Shown here one piece after another: positions 22,384-33,201 of a stretch of 64,000 nucleotides of DNA. A program made the translations under genes and the position numbers. The notes beneath the pieces are model-generated. The model ran no database searches. It was not told the origin of the DNA and was given only the letters and a program-made list of their open reading frames with translations. The first letter of the stretch is position 1. Each line of letters begins with the position of its first letter. This DNA is from Antedon mediterranea. Lineage: Eukaryota > Echinodermata > Crinoidea > Comatulida > Antedonidae. Location: contig NC_092673.1 in NCBI RefSeq assembly GCF_964355755.1, positions 30,571,001 to 30,635,000 of the forward strand. The letters run 5' to 3'.

Positions 22384-23118
22384 ATAGAGTGGCAAAGAAC
22401 ATAGTTATGACTATAGTAAGTTTATTCTTGTAACAACTTACTTACTTTGAAATATTTTTTTATTTCTTGTAAAGCAACTTTTAATATTTAATAAGAAAGC
22501 ATTAGTAGTAGGTTATTACATACTTATTTAAATGCAATAATCATGGTTATAATATTTTAATTTCAAAATTAATATTTTTGATTTATTTTCATGTTTTCCC
22601 TCTGTATTTTAAATTAAATGTCAAAATAAACTATCGTGGTTTGATATTGTTTTGTTTCTTTTACCATTACGTATACTTTGCTAAAAAGTTCTACTCAAAA
22701 ACGCAAAGAGCCAAGTGTAGTAGGAGGCTAGCCCACTCAACAGATGTGATGAGCTCCCATGAAATCAAAGAAATCCAACTAAAAAGTAAGTACAATCTTG
22801 CATAACAGTCGCTTAGTGGAAGCTTAGGCTAATAACTTTAGTCTGCATATCGAAACACCATGGCCTACATAATTATATCTAGGCCTAGCAATGTAGTATT
22901 TTATAATAAACTGTTTATAATGTTAAAAAAGGTAAACAAAACAACTTACAGCCACAACAAAAGTAACCTTTCAACTCTCCTCATTTTCATTGGTGAATGA
23001 TTTGATCGTTTGACAATTTTATCGTCTGGTACTTTTTTTTCCTATGTATTTGAAGTTGATTGGCCGAGGAAAAAAATTTATTAGGAAGCGTCTTTACCAA
23101 TTTAGGAAATTTGAGGCG
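22384..23118. other. Intergenic sequence, no gene recognised
   Basis: Two weak candidate exons were considered and rejected (see the rejected list). Otherwise it is AT-rich and featureless. Confidence 0.45.
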
Positions 23119-23290
23119 TTCTGAATATTTCCCGTGTGAAACTTTCTAAAGTTTTTGATCGTATGGGGGCGCTGACCTGGAAAATGACAATGTACACTAA
23201 AACCTTCTGGATATTTCCCGTGTGACAACTACTCAAGTTGTTTATCGTATGGGGGCGCTGCCTGGAAAATGACAATGTACACTAAAACCT
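23119..23290 (+). repeat. 86-bp direct repeat, two units
   Basis: TTCTGAATATTTCCCGTGTG starts at 23119 and recurs at 23205 as TTCTGGATATTTCCCGTGTG, and partly again at 23290. Each unit holds ATCGTATGGGGGCGCTG and TGGAAAATGACAATGTACAC. Confidence 0.8.
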
Positions 23291-23743
23291 TCTGAATATT
23301 TTTTCTTTGGCTGTTGGTTTCTACACCATATTTATTATTGATTTTAACACTACTGTTTTTTTTTAATTTAATTAAAAATACAGAATGTTGTTTTCTTGTT
23401 TTTTAAGCACTTGATGTTAATATTGGCAATGTTTTCTTGTCAACTGTTCATATCTGAGTTGAGTTTTACAAGTAAGTTAACTGAATACATCTTCTTTACA
23501 ACTGAAACCCATAACTTCAGTATCAGTATCGGTGTATATCTTTATTCATCCCTCGGGGAAATTAACAAAAGAAGGAGGTGGATTACATCAGCTTACAATA
23601 AAAAGTACAAATTTACAACATCAAATATAAAATGTAAAAAATTATACAATTTTAAGTTAATTAGTTAAATTTTCTCAAAAACAATTTTCAAAATTTTACA
23701 ACTGAAAAATGTATTCTGAAAACCACTGCCTCTCTAAAAGTAA

Positions 23744-25255
23744 AACACATTTCGTGCCAGCTTAGCTCAGAGTGGCATCAGGTACTCCTACTAGGAGAGG
23801 TTGACTGTACAAAAAACACATTTCGTGCCAGCTTAGCTCAGAGTGGCATCAGGTACTCCTACTAGGAGAGGTTGACTGTACAAAAAACACATTTTGTTCC
23901 AGCTTAGCTCAGAGTGGCATCAGGTACTCCTACTAGGAGAGGTTGACTGTACAAAAAACACATTTTGTGCCAGCTTAGCTCAGAGTGGCATCAGGTACTC
24001 CTACTAGGAGAGGTTGACTGTACAAAAAACACATTTTGTTCCAGCTTAGCTCAGAGTGGCATCAGGTACTCCTACTAGGAGAGGTTGACTGTACAAAAAA
24101 CACATTTTGTTCCAGCTAAGCTCAGAGTGGCATCAGGTACTCCTACTAGGAGAGGTTGACTGTACAAAAAACACATTTTGTTCCAGCTAAGCTCAGAGTG
24201 GCATCAGGTACTCCTACTAGGAGAGGTTGACTGTACAAAAAACACATTTTGTTCCAGCTTAGCTCAGAGTGGCATCAGGTACTCCTACTAGGAGAGGTTG
24301 ACTGTACAAAAAACACATTTTGTTCCAGCTTAGCTCAGAGTGGCATCAGGTACTCCTACTAGGAGAGGTTGACTGTACAAAAAACACATTTTGTTCCAGC
24401 TAAGCTCAGAGTGGCATCAGGTACTCCTACTAGGAGAGGTTGACTGTACAAAAAACATATTTTGTTCCAGCTTAGCTCAGAGTGGCATCAGGTACTCCTA
24501 CTAGGAGAGGTTGACTGTACAAAAAACACATTTTGTTCCAGCTTAGCTCAGAGTGGCATCAGGTACTCCTACTAGGAGAGGTTGACTGTACAAAAAACAC
24601 ATTTTGTTCCAGCTAAGCTAAGAGTGGCATCAGGTACTCCTACTAGGAGAGGTTGACTGTACAAAAAACACATTTTGTTCCAGCTTAGCTCAGAGTGGCA
24701 TCAGCTACTCCTACTAGGAGAGGTTGACTGTACAAAAAACACATTTTGTTCCAGCTTAGCTCAGAGTGGCATCAGCTACTCCTACTAGGAGAGGTTGACT
24801 GTACAAAAAACATATTTTGTTCCAGCTTAGCTCAGAGTGGCATCAGGTACTCCTACTAGGAGAGGTTGACTGTACAAAAAACACATTTTGTTCCAGCTTA
24901 GCTCAGAGTGGCATCAGCTACTCCTACTAGGAGAGGTTGACTGTACAAAAAACACATTTTGTGCCAGCTTAGCTCAGAGTGGCATCAGGTACTCCTACTA
25001 GGAGAGGTTGACTGTACAAAAAACACATTTTGTTCCAGCTTAGCTCAGAGTGGCATCAGGTACTCCTACTAGGAGAGGTTGACTGTACAAAAAACATATT
25101 TTGTTCCAGCTTAGCTCAGAGTGGCATCAGCTACTCCTACTAGGAGAGGTTGACTGTACAAAAAACACATTTTGTTCCAGCTTAGCTCAGAGTGGCATCA
25201 GCTACTCCTACTAGGAGTGGTTGACTGTACAAAAAACACATTTTGTGCCAGCCCA
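23744..25255 (+). repeat. 71-bp satellite array, 21 units
   Basis: The unit runs AAAACACATTTTGTTCCAGC, TTAGCTCAGAGTGGCATCAG, GTACTCCTACTAGGAGAGG, TTGACTGTAC. The CCAG landmark recurs every 71 bases, from 23757 to 25248. Units differ at a few positions only (TTCC or TGCC; CTTAGC or CTAAGC; CAGGTACT or CAGCTACT; CACATT or CATATT), and variants recur in different units, as expected from unequal exchange or conversion. Every unit carries the palindrome CTCCTACTAGGAG, except the last, which reads CTAGGAGTGG after it. 71 is not a multiple of three and no frame stays open, so it is not coding. It fills the gap between the convergent 3' ends of EDEM3 and the DEX1-like gene. Confidence 0.95.
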
Positions 25256-25347
25256 GAGTAGTGACTTCTATTTTGGGTCATTTCAAAGTGATGTTAGCTA
25301 GGGCATACTAGCTAGGAGAGTTGGGAGAGCTGTATTTTAAAAAGATG

Positions 25348-28300
25348 TCAGCTGTCTTTGGTGGAATGTACTCTTGGTAACAAGTCTGCTTCTGGAAATC
25401 CAAACACGAGTAGCAGCAACATCAACATACTGGTTAAAGGTAGTAGTATCAACCACTTGACATCACGCTGCCACTGCATGTTGAACCTGTAAGACAATAG
25501 GGGTTCAGTTTAGCCAACAAGATTCAGTTTAGCCAACAAGATTCAGTTTAGTCAACAAGATTCAGTTTAGTCAACAAGATTCAGTTTAGTCAACAAGATT
25601 CAGTTTAGCCAACAAGATTGGCATAATGGTAAGATATCAATTAGACAAGATTTTAAAAGGCATGGGTTCAAACCTCTCTGTGCCATATTGATTGAATCCT
25701 TAGAAAGATGTTTTACTCTGATTGCCTCATTATAAGAAAAATGGTCTAATTTTACCTTGCAGTGAAGGTGGTTGTAATCTCTTGTGCAAACTCATTTGTA
25801 AGCCGTACAGTAACGATACCCTGAAGTGGGTTATGGGGGCATGGCACTTTTAGCTGATGAACTCCTTTTGACGTTAAATTCACTTTGTCTCCCAGTTGAT
25901 ACCCACCAGTACTAATCTACAAATAAAACAAAACAAAATAGATAGATAATTTTTTATTTTTGTTTATAACAAAATGTTATCGCATCAAAAAGTTAAACAA
26001 TATAATCAACAGCATGACATAGGTCAGACATTTTTATTTTATTTTTATTTAGATTGAATAAAATAAAAATAAAATAAAAAATTTACTTATTTAGTTTATT
26101 GATTATGTATAATTCATTTCTTCAATTTAAACATTTTGTACATTTTTTTTTAATGAGTACCGAAGAACTTCAAACCACTAGCTTAACTTCCTGTCTGAAA
26201 GATGCAGCAATGAGAAAAGCATTTTGTCATGGACATAAACAAGATGGCACAGACATGTCTCGAACTTATGACTTCTAACATGAATGTCTGATGCCTTACC
26301 ATTGTGCCATCTCATCTCAATCTTACCGTAACATAATACGATTTCCATTGATACTGCTCTGGCCTAGTATCTTCAATGTTGATGCTAATGTCAAATGTTG
26401 ACCCAGTCACTTCTTTAAAATCTTCTTCAACAACAATCTGAAACTAAAAATGAAAATTGGAAATTAGATATAAAATCTGATATCCTCTGAGGGAATTATA
26501 TTTGTGTGTGTCTCTATTTGGGGCCTGGTCATTATAAACTTTCCTATAGGGAATTATAACGGTTTGGATTCAAGGTTTCTCTTTGTGTGAAATTAATAAT
26601 TGAACCAAAAACTTACTTATATGAAGATATTATATAAAGCACTGCTAGGCGATTCTCAGTACTGTATCTAGTTCTGAAGTATCATAGGAATATTTGGTAA
26701 TACAACATCACATATGTATCTAGTATTAGCCAAACCCTTAACCTAACTTTACATGATACAGGCACCACATGTAATATAAATGAGATGCTGTATTACCAAA
26801 TATTCCTATGATACTTCAGAAATAATTAGTATGTGTAGATACAGCACCGGAATCAAGTGGGCACTGTGGTAGGAATACATTTTGTGTATTGTAACGTTTC
26901 ACTGGTCTGTTTTGAGCAAATGATCAACAGATCTAGCTACTCAAGTTCCTCGCTGTTTATATGCAAGCAGTGCGAGTGGACAATCCATGTGATATATTTG
27001 TGAGTGACCGATCCCTGCAACGCATTTGCGAGTGACCGATCCCTGCTAGGCATTTGCAAGTGACCAATCAAAAACACTTTTTATGCTTCACTTACTTGGT
27101 TATTCCAAAAAGTAAATTGATTCAATGTTGGTGTTTCACTTCTCCAGTCAGTTATCACATTCACTTTGCCATCATTGTTGACAGCGAGGCAAATAATGGT
27201 ACCATCTACGGTAGCTAACACAAGTTCTAGTCTTGAGTTGCTGTCTATGAGATCTGCTGAAAGCACCTGTACTAAACTAGGCTCATCAAGGTCAATAACC
27301 TGGATACACTGCCACAACGATGACAATATGTAAAGTTTTCCATCGTACCCTAAAACAATCTTGAATGGAAATAAAACAAACTTTAATTGATTAACTGATG
27401 TTTTGTCTTCCATATCATCAAAATCATCATATCAACAAAATGTCGGTAAAAATTAAATAATATCTATACTGTATATTACTAAACTGATATATTATATAGT
27501 TATTTATTTTTAAAGTCAACTCTCCAAATACCGGTTTTCCGGAAAGTCTGGTATTCGGAATGTGTTTTTAATGGTAAAAAGGAATTTGGGACCTTTTGGT
27601 TCTGAAGAAAAGTCTGGTATTGGGGAGTTTCTGGTTTTCAGAGAGAATGGTATTGGGAGAGTTAACTCTATTATTATTTGTGTTTCATATACATCCAACA
27701 GCAAGTAACTAGACAGGATGGATAAACTATATTGTGCTTAAGTAGAAACAGATGTGTGTTACAGCTCTGACACTACTGTAGGTCACGATTGAACCCTGGA
27801 CCTTGGGATTGGGAAGGCAAGCACATCAACCACCATGCTACAGTAGCTTTACTCATATTTATTAAAGTGTAATGCTCTGTCAAACTAGTTTGACAAAAAA
27901 AAGTGTCATGTGCCCAAATATGGTAGTGATAATGCCCAAATATTGTAGTGGTATGACATCATCATGTCCATATATGGGCACATCACATTTTTTTGTCACA
28001 TAAAGTTTGATAGTGTAGACAGAGCTTTAATAAAATTAATCGTACAATATCAGTATTAGATACATCAGGTTGAAGATTTGTGATAAGGATGTTAGATGTA
28101 ATGCGACCACCAAGCTGATGAGGCCATCCTTCAACAACAGCTCCAGAATCACCATTAAAAGCCCACAAAGACCTGAAAATATGTCAAAATATAGTGTCTA
28201 TGATGTGTGGATTAACTGGTCAATGTAACCATCTGAGATAGAGTAAAGCTCTGTCTACACTATCAAACTAGTTTGACAAAAAAGTGTGCCCAAATATGGT

Positions 28301-31300
28301 AGTGATATGACATCATGGTGTCCATATATGGGCACATCACATTTTTTGTCACATAAAGTTTGATAGTGTGGACAAAGCTTAACTGTTACTGGTAAGCTAT
28401 TCCATATGAAAGAAAAAGACTTCAGAATCAAAGAAAAATCACAGTACAAATAAATATTAAAAAGTAAAATATTGTTTTAAATTATTGTACACACCCATCA
28501 TTAGATGCCACAATTACATGTAGTTTACCATCGCCATTAAGGTCAACGACCCTTGACCCAGCTGACGAGGTTCCTGATAATTCAGCCTCCCAGACCACAT
28601 CTCCAGCACTGTTCAAACACATGACATTTCCACTATTATCAATGATAACCAGCTCCATACCACCACGCCCATCAAGGTTCTCAACGGTAATCTGTTAAAA
28701 GATATTTTGAAGCAAACTATTTTTTTCTACTTTTTTTTTTCTAAAATATAAATATATGTTCTATTTTGTTAAAGATGTGGAAAAAAATGAAACAAACAAC
28801 AACAGATTTGAATGAATTATAGGAGTTTTCTTATAAAAGAGATTAATAATACTGTATGTGCCTATCATATCTGAATTTTAAAGATGATATTATTGTATTA
28901 CACCGGTATTGTTGAAAACATATATACAGTATGGCTATTGTCAACCTGTGTTGTACATAAGAAAAACTATGCCACAGTACTGTAAGTAATTGGCCACAGA
29001 GAGACTAGATTTTAAGTCACTGGGACAACAAGTCAGCAATGTAATACATATTACTCTATTACAATATCTTTGTTTATACAATATATTTTACTCTCAAAGA
29101 TTAATTTTTAAAAACCATATTTCCTGTTTTTAAAAGTGTTAAGCTTTACCTGACCATGAATGGTCCCAAATGACTTAGGAAAACCTGGTCGTATTTTACC
29201 ATTACTGTCCAACACGATCAAATGTCCAGCTGAGGTACAAACAACAATTTCCAAAGATCCTGAGTTACCATCTAAGTCAATAACGGTCGGTGTAAACAGC
29301 TGATACGCTGGAAATTCAGCCGATGTCTGAAAGAAATATATTTAGGCAGAAATCCAATTAAGCCTTGTCTACACACTACAGTATCAAACTTCATGTGACA
29401 AAAAAATATGATGTGCTCATATATGGATATGATGATGTCATATCAGTACCATATTTTGGCATACCACTACCATATTTGGGTACATCACTTTTGTCAAAGT
29501 AGTTTGATAGTGTAGACAGAGCTTTACAGTCAAGTCAACTCTTACAATATCAAACACCCTTTGGCTGGCCTAATAACGTACACTTACGCCATTTCAATTG
29601 CTCATAGCACAGTGGTCTTAGATGTTTCAATTCAATTATAATAAATATTGACAATAAAAAAAGCAATGAATAACAAAAAAATGTTGTATATATATAATTA
29701 AAGTCTTCAAGTAATTCTGGTATTCCAAACAAAAATGTTAGGACCTTTCAATCACTGTACAAACCTTTGTCAACTCCAATGCTGTTTCAAATATTATTTC
29801 ACCAGTAGCCAAATTAAACACCACAATACCATTGCTTAGATAATTTGCTATGTTTAAATCACCAAATCCAGAATTTTTCAATTCATTTTCCGGTAATCTG
29901 TAAAAAAAACCAAAGTAATAAAAATATCAAGTACCATGTTGTTTAGAGATCAAGATTTTAATTCAAACTTCAGGAGCTGCATTAGAGGTACAGTGGCGGA
30001 TGGAGGATTTTGAAATAGCAGGCCTGAGGGCCTAAAAATGGTGAAATGAAGGACTTTGATGTCTTATCTTTTGCATTACAATCTGCAAAATTTAGAGGGC
30101 CTGGGCAGGCTGACTACAGCTGGAATATGTATTAACATAGTTTACTGCAGTATAGAAATACTGTACTGCAGCAACTGGTTTACAAACTAACCTGTAGTCC
30201 TGTTTATCAAAGTAGTATGTAACCGGCAGAATAAGTTCTTCTCTTCTACCGTCGTTGTTCAGATCGCATATGACTGGTGTTGCTAGAATGTGGGCGTCAA
30301 TGCTGACATATTCACCATTATTAACGGCTCCCGATTTCTGGTTTATCCCACCTTCGTTTTGCTTTTCTGAATTCTATTTTTGTTTTATTAGAATATAAAG
30401 ACATTAAACTGACCTCTAAGACAACGTTGCTATCATTTTGTCATTTTAGTGCCTTGTAATTAAGGAAATTCAAAAACATTTTACTCTCTGTGAAAACTAT
30501 CATTTTTTTTTTTACTTATAATAAGCTATGGTTCAGAGATTCCCCCTTTCCATTCTTTTAATGGAAATAAAGCAAGAAAGAAAAAAATGTTTGTTTGTGG
30601 ACTAGTTTGTACGATTTCGATCCATGTCGGCCCTAAACCGTCTTGGCCAAAGTCAAGTCGGCCCCAAGTCAAGTCGGCCTCAAGTCATCTCGGCCTCAAG
30701 TCGATGATTTCTCTCTCTCACCTTTTCAACTTTCCTTTATTCACGTTTAATAAAATTTCAAATTGCACAATTGAAAACAATTCGTAGCTGCGCTAGCTCC
30801 CTGCGCATTTGGCAGCTTTTTCGATATCTACAACTGCTACGTGTTTTCGCTGACCGGGGATTCCCCTTTTTTTAAAACGCAAATCATGGACAAAAACGAT
30901 ATATGTACGATCATTTTTTCTATGGCCAAATGGTGGAACGTAGGTACGATTTACTAAAATGCGGTACCTGCACGTGTTTTTGTAACACGCGGGTACTTAT
31001 ATTCATATCGGAAATGAGTTCATTTTTTTATATTATTTAATTATATTCTATTTTTTATGTCTTCATTTTTTTTAAAGCGTGGATAGTAAGAATCATAATA
31101 ATATTAAATACTTTTTGCGTTCCATATTTTATTGTGGCCAAGTTGACCGATTAGTTTTTGGCCGAGTTGACGTGAGGCCGAGTTGACTTGAGGCCGAGTT
31201 GACTTGAGGCCGAGTTGACTTGGGGCCAACTAGACGTGGGGCCGACTTGACTTTGGCCGAGACGGTTTGGGGCCGACTTGACCTGCACCCGTTTGTACAC

Positions 31301-33140
31301 ACATTTTACACCATGCAATAAACCAACAATCATATTATCAATAAAACAAATCACCAGTTCATTTTCATATAAAACATTCTGAATGTTAGTTGGGTTCATT
31401 GATATATCCAAGTCAAACCAATTCTTCTTTACTATCATATGGCCAACCTATCAAATAAAATATTTATAAAAATTATCAATTATATTTCCTATTATTTCAT
31501 TTATTTATGAAAACAGAACAAAAGTACATTAATAAGGCAAGATTAATTAAATGTTATAAGACAGTTGAGAGCCAAAATAACAGAAATAAAATTATATATA
31601 TATATATACGGCTGTTCCGCCGTAGAATGTTAAAGAGTCGCTATCCAATCGAGTTCGAACAATACCATGAAAGCCCCAGTGGTCTAATGGTTAGGACATC
31701 TGCATATCAAGCAGACGGTCCGAGTTCGAGTCTCGGTTGGGGCGACTTTTTCTCATTCTCACAGATTTCTTCATCTTTATCGTTTCAAATTAATTAATTA
31801 AATTTCAGTATATCACCGGGCGGTTTAGAATTAATGTTCTTTGCCTGATTTGTTTATATATATATATATATATATATACTTTAAAGTTCTCACCTTGAGA
31901 GTTATGTCATGAAGTTGGTAACCTTTGGAATTTAGAAAAACTATTTCTGCATTTGAGGTGGTTAGAAGTATTTCATCATGGCCATCATTATCTATGTCAT
32001 ACTAAAAAGTAGGGGGGAAACAGTGTTAAATAGATCAGATTAAATTAATGATGTAACAAACTTCTGATTCAAAAAATTAACTTCTTACTTACTTACTCAA
32101 AGTATGCATATTAATGGGTTTTTTCGATATAGCAACTATACAACATTGATGAAACCGTTCCTTTTATAGCGATGTAAAGCTCTGTCTACACTATCAAACT
32201 TCATGTGACAGAAAATGTGATGTGCCCATATATGGACATGATGATGATATATCATTACCATATTTGGGCACATCACACTTTTTTTTTCTAACTAGTTTGA
32301 TGATAGTGTAGACAGAGCTTTCACAGATCTATTAGTGCCATTTTGTGGGTTTAACTTTCAAGGTTGCAACAACCACTCTATAACTTACCAATACAGGACT
32401 AGCATGGAATGTAGCTCCAGGGAATCTGAATGGCCAATGAGAATGCTCTAGAACCTGACCTGTATCCCCACTCATCACAGATACCTCCTCAGAGAATGAT
32501 GCTGTGATGACGTCCAGTTTACCGTCTGAATTGATGTCTGCTATCAGAGGTGTTGCAGCAATCACACCTGAACCACACTCTGAGCTCCATACCATTTCCA
32601 CATTATAGTCACAGAGTGGTCTAAGAAAGACAAACAAAAATCATGATTTATTCATTTTGTCGCATCTACAGCAGGTGACAAACGTTCTTCAGAGTGAGTG
32701 TGGTAGACAATACGCTGGGGGGACAAATTCTGCAAATACAGTATAAATAGGGGTACTACTATTGAGTGGAAGTAAATGGAAGAAAACTACACATTTGTTT
32801 AGGGCTGGCCACCAAGAAATCAACACAATGTTTGTTGGTTTGTTTTTTAGGGTTAGATTTACTTTATTTTGGAGTTATAGGTAAATTATTTAAGGTTAAT
32901 GATACTAGCTAGGCAAGGGGTGTGCTGATTATTAAGTAATTTAGGGGAGATTGTTTAGCTGTTGGCCAAAAATTAAGAACTATATGCCTACTCTACTACT
33001 GTTTGTGTGACCATGCTGCATTCATGACGTAAAACTTACTTATTAATATCATTATGATCATTATATTCTTCACTGTTTTCATCCGAATAACTTAGACCGA
33101 CATATCTTAGAATAGCTACAATGCACAGAATTGATTCCAT
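25348..33140 (-). CDS. FG-GAP repeat membrane protein, DEX1-like
   Basis: Thirteen exons on the minus strand: 33140-33040, 32620-32389, 32001-31894, 31447-31283, 30373-30192, 29897-29765, 29326-29150, 28691-28495, 28172-28046, 27359-27096, 26443-26327, 25916-25756, 25486-25348, about 700 residues. The exon 4/5 junction is uncertain: exon 4 may stop at 31312 with exon 5 starting at 30366 (688 residues), also in phase. The start is a signal peptide (MESILCIVAILRYVGLSYS). The body is FG-GAP/beta-propeller-like with calcium-loop motifs DINSDGKLD, DIDNDGHDE, DLNNDGRRE and DLNGDGKLH. Near the C-terminus is one membrane helix (WLILLPLTSMLMLLLLVFGF) and a short tail ending TKDS. Signal peptide, Asp-rich FG-GAP loops and a C-terminal helix match the plant DEX1 architecture, whose animal relatives are uncharacterised. 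An integrin-alpha or ITFG-type relative is less likely. Function in animals is unknown. Confidence 0.82.
25504..25617. repeat. 19-bp tandem repeat, six units
   Basis: TTCAGTTTAGCCAACAAGA is repeated six times without a gap; units 3-5 read GTCAAC instead of GCCAAC. It lies in the last intron of the DEX1-like gene, a few bases from the last exon's acceptor (25487). Confidence 0.9.
26673..26820. mobile_element. MITE family G with 32-bp perfect inverted repeats
   Basis: The 32 bases at 26673-26704, starting TCTGAAGTATCATAGGAATA, recur exactly in inverted orientation at 26789-26820. The 84-base loop contains ACATGATACAGGCACCACAT, which resembles the loop of the copy at 58966-59089. DEX1-like intron 10. 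Confidence 0.85.
27516..27664. mobile_element. MITE with AACTCTCC...GGAGAGTT ends
   Basis: TCAACTCTCCAAATACC at the left pairs with GGTATTGGGAGAGTTAA at the right. The inner motifs GTCTGGTATTCGG and GTCTGGTATTGGGG are direct repeats. About 149 bases, in DEX1-like intron 9. Confidence 0.6.
27872..28029. mobile_element. MITE family A copy (DEX1-like intron 9)
   Basis: Right end GATAGTGTAGACAGAGCTTT. The left end is shortened (ATGCTCTGTCAAACTAGTT). It sits only 16 bases from the donor of exon 9. Confidence 0.85.
28245..28381. mobile_element. MITE family A copy (DEX1-like intron 8)
   Basis: AAAGCTCTGTCTACACTATC and GATAGTGTGGACAAAGCTTA ends; interior with GTGATATGACATCATGGTGT. Confidence 0.9.
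29359..29525. mobile_element. MITE family A copy (DEX1-like intron 6)
   Basis: TTAAGCCTTGTCTACAC and GATAGTGTAGACAGAGCTTT ends, in the inverted orientation relative to the 28245 copy. Confidence 0.88.
30628..31278. mobile_element. Foldback-type element with iteron-bearing inverted repeats
   Basis: The left arm (30628-30705) reads GTCGGCCCTAAACCGTCT then repeats of AAGTCAAGTCGGCC. The right arm (31135-31278) is its inverse, with five or more units of about 16 bases (GGCCGAGTTGACTTGA), then GAGACGGTTTGGGGCCGAC. The centre (30706-31134) is AT-rich without a transposase. Inverted repeats made of tandem iterons are the foldback design. The right end touches exon 4 of the DEX1-like gene and supplies one of its two possible splice donors. 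Confidence 0.75.
31673..31744 (+). tRNA. tRNA-like gene with anticodon AUC (Asp codon; body Glu-like)
   Basis: 72 bases fold completely as a tRNA. The acceptor stem is 31673-31679 with 31737-31743, the D arm GTCT/GGAC, the anticodon stem TCTGC/GCAGA with loop ATATCAA, and the T arm CCGAG/CTCGG with loop TTCGAGT; the discriminator is G. Box A (TGGTCTAATGG) and box B (GTTCGAGTC) match the pol III consensus, and TTTTT follows two bases after the end. The anticodon at 31706-31708 is ATC, which would read GAU; eukaryotic tRNA-Asp normally has GUC. The D arm resembles tRNA-Glu, one wobble-base change away (UUC to AUC). It lies in an intron of the DEX1-like gene, opposite strand. Confidence 0.8.
31857..31878. 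repeat. (TA)n microsatellite
   Basis: Eleven uninterrupted TA units, 16 bases from the donor of exon 3 of the DEX1-like gene. Confidence 0.9.
32175..32321. mobile_element. MITE family A copy (DEX1-like intron 2)
   Basis: TAAAGCTCTGTCTACACTATC-type left end and GATAGTGTAGACAGAGCTTT right end; interior CCATATTTGGGCACATCAC. Confidence 0.9.
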
Positions 33141-33201
33141 GCTATTATAACAGCAAACCATTGCTGTGTATCATGCTGAAAAAAGAGTGAATATAAAAAA
33201 T

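Noticed and set aside
22578-22805. 75-codon frame ending at a GTAAGT-like site
   Set aside because: The second half looks mildly exon-like, but there is no acceptor, no partner exon and no homology I recognise.
22945-23005. Possible minus-strand signal-peptide exon (MKMRRVERLLLLWL then GTAAGT)
   Set aside because: Attractive donor, but no downstream exon could be found to its left on the minus strand before EDEM3.
23744-25255. CRISPR-like array
   Set aside because: The repeats are contiguous 71-mers with no unique spacers, in a eukaryotic genome; it is a satellite.
31507-31797. 96-codon plus-strand frame over the tRNA-like gene
   Set aside because: It reads through the folded tRNA sequence and has no protein features.
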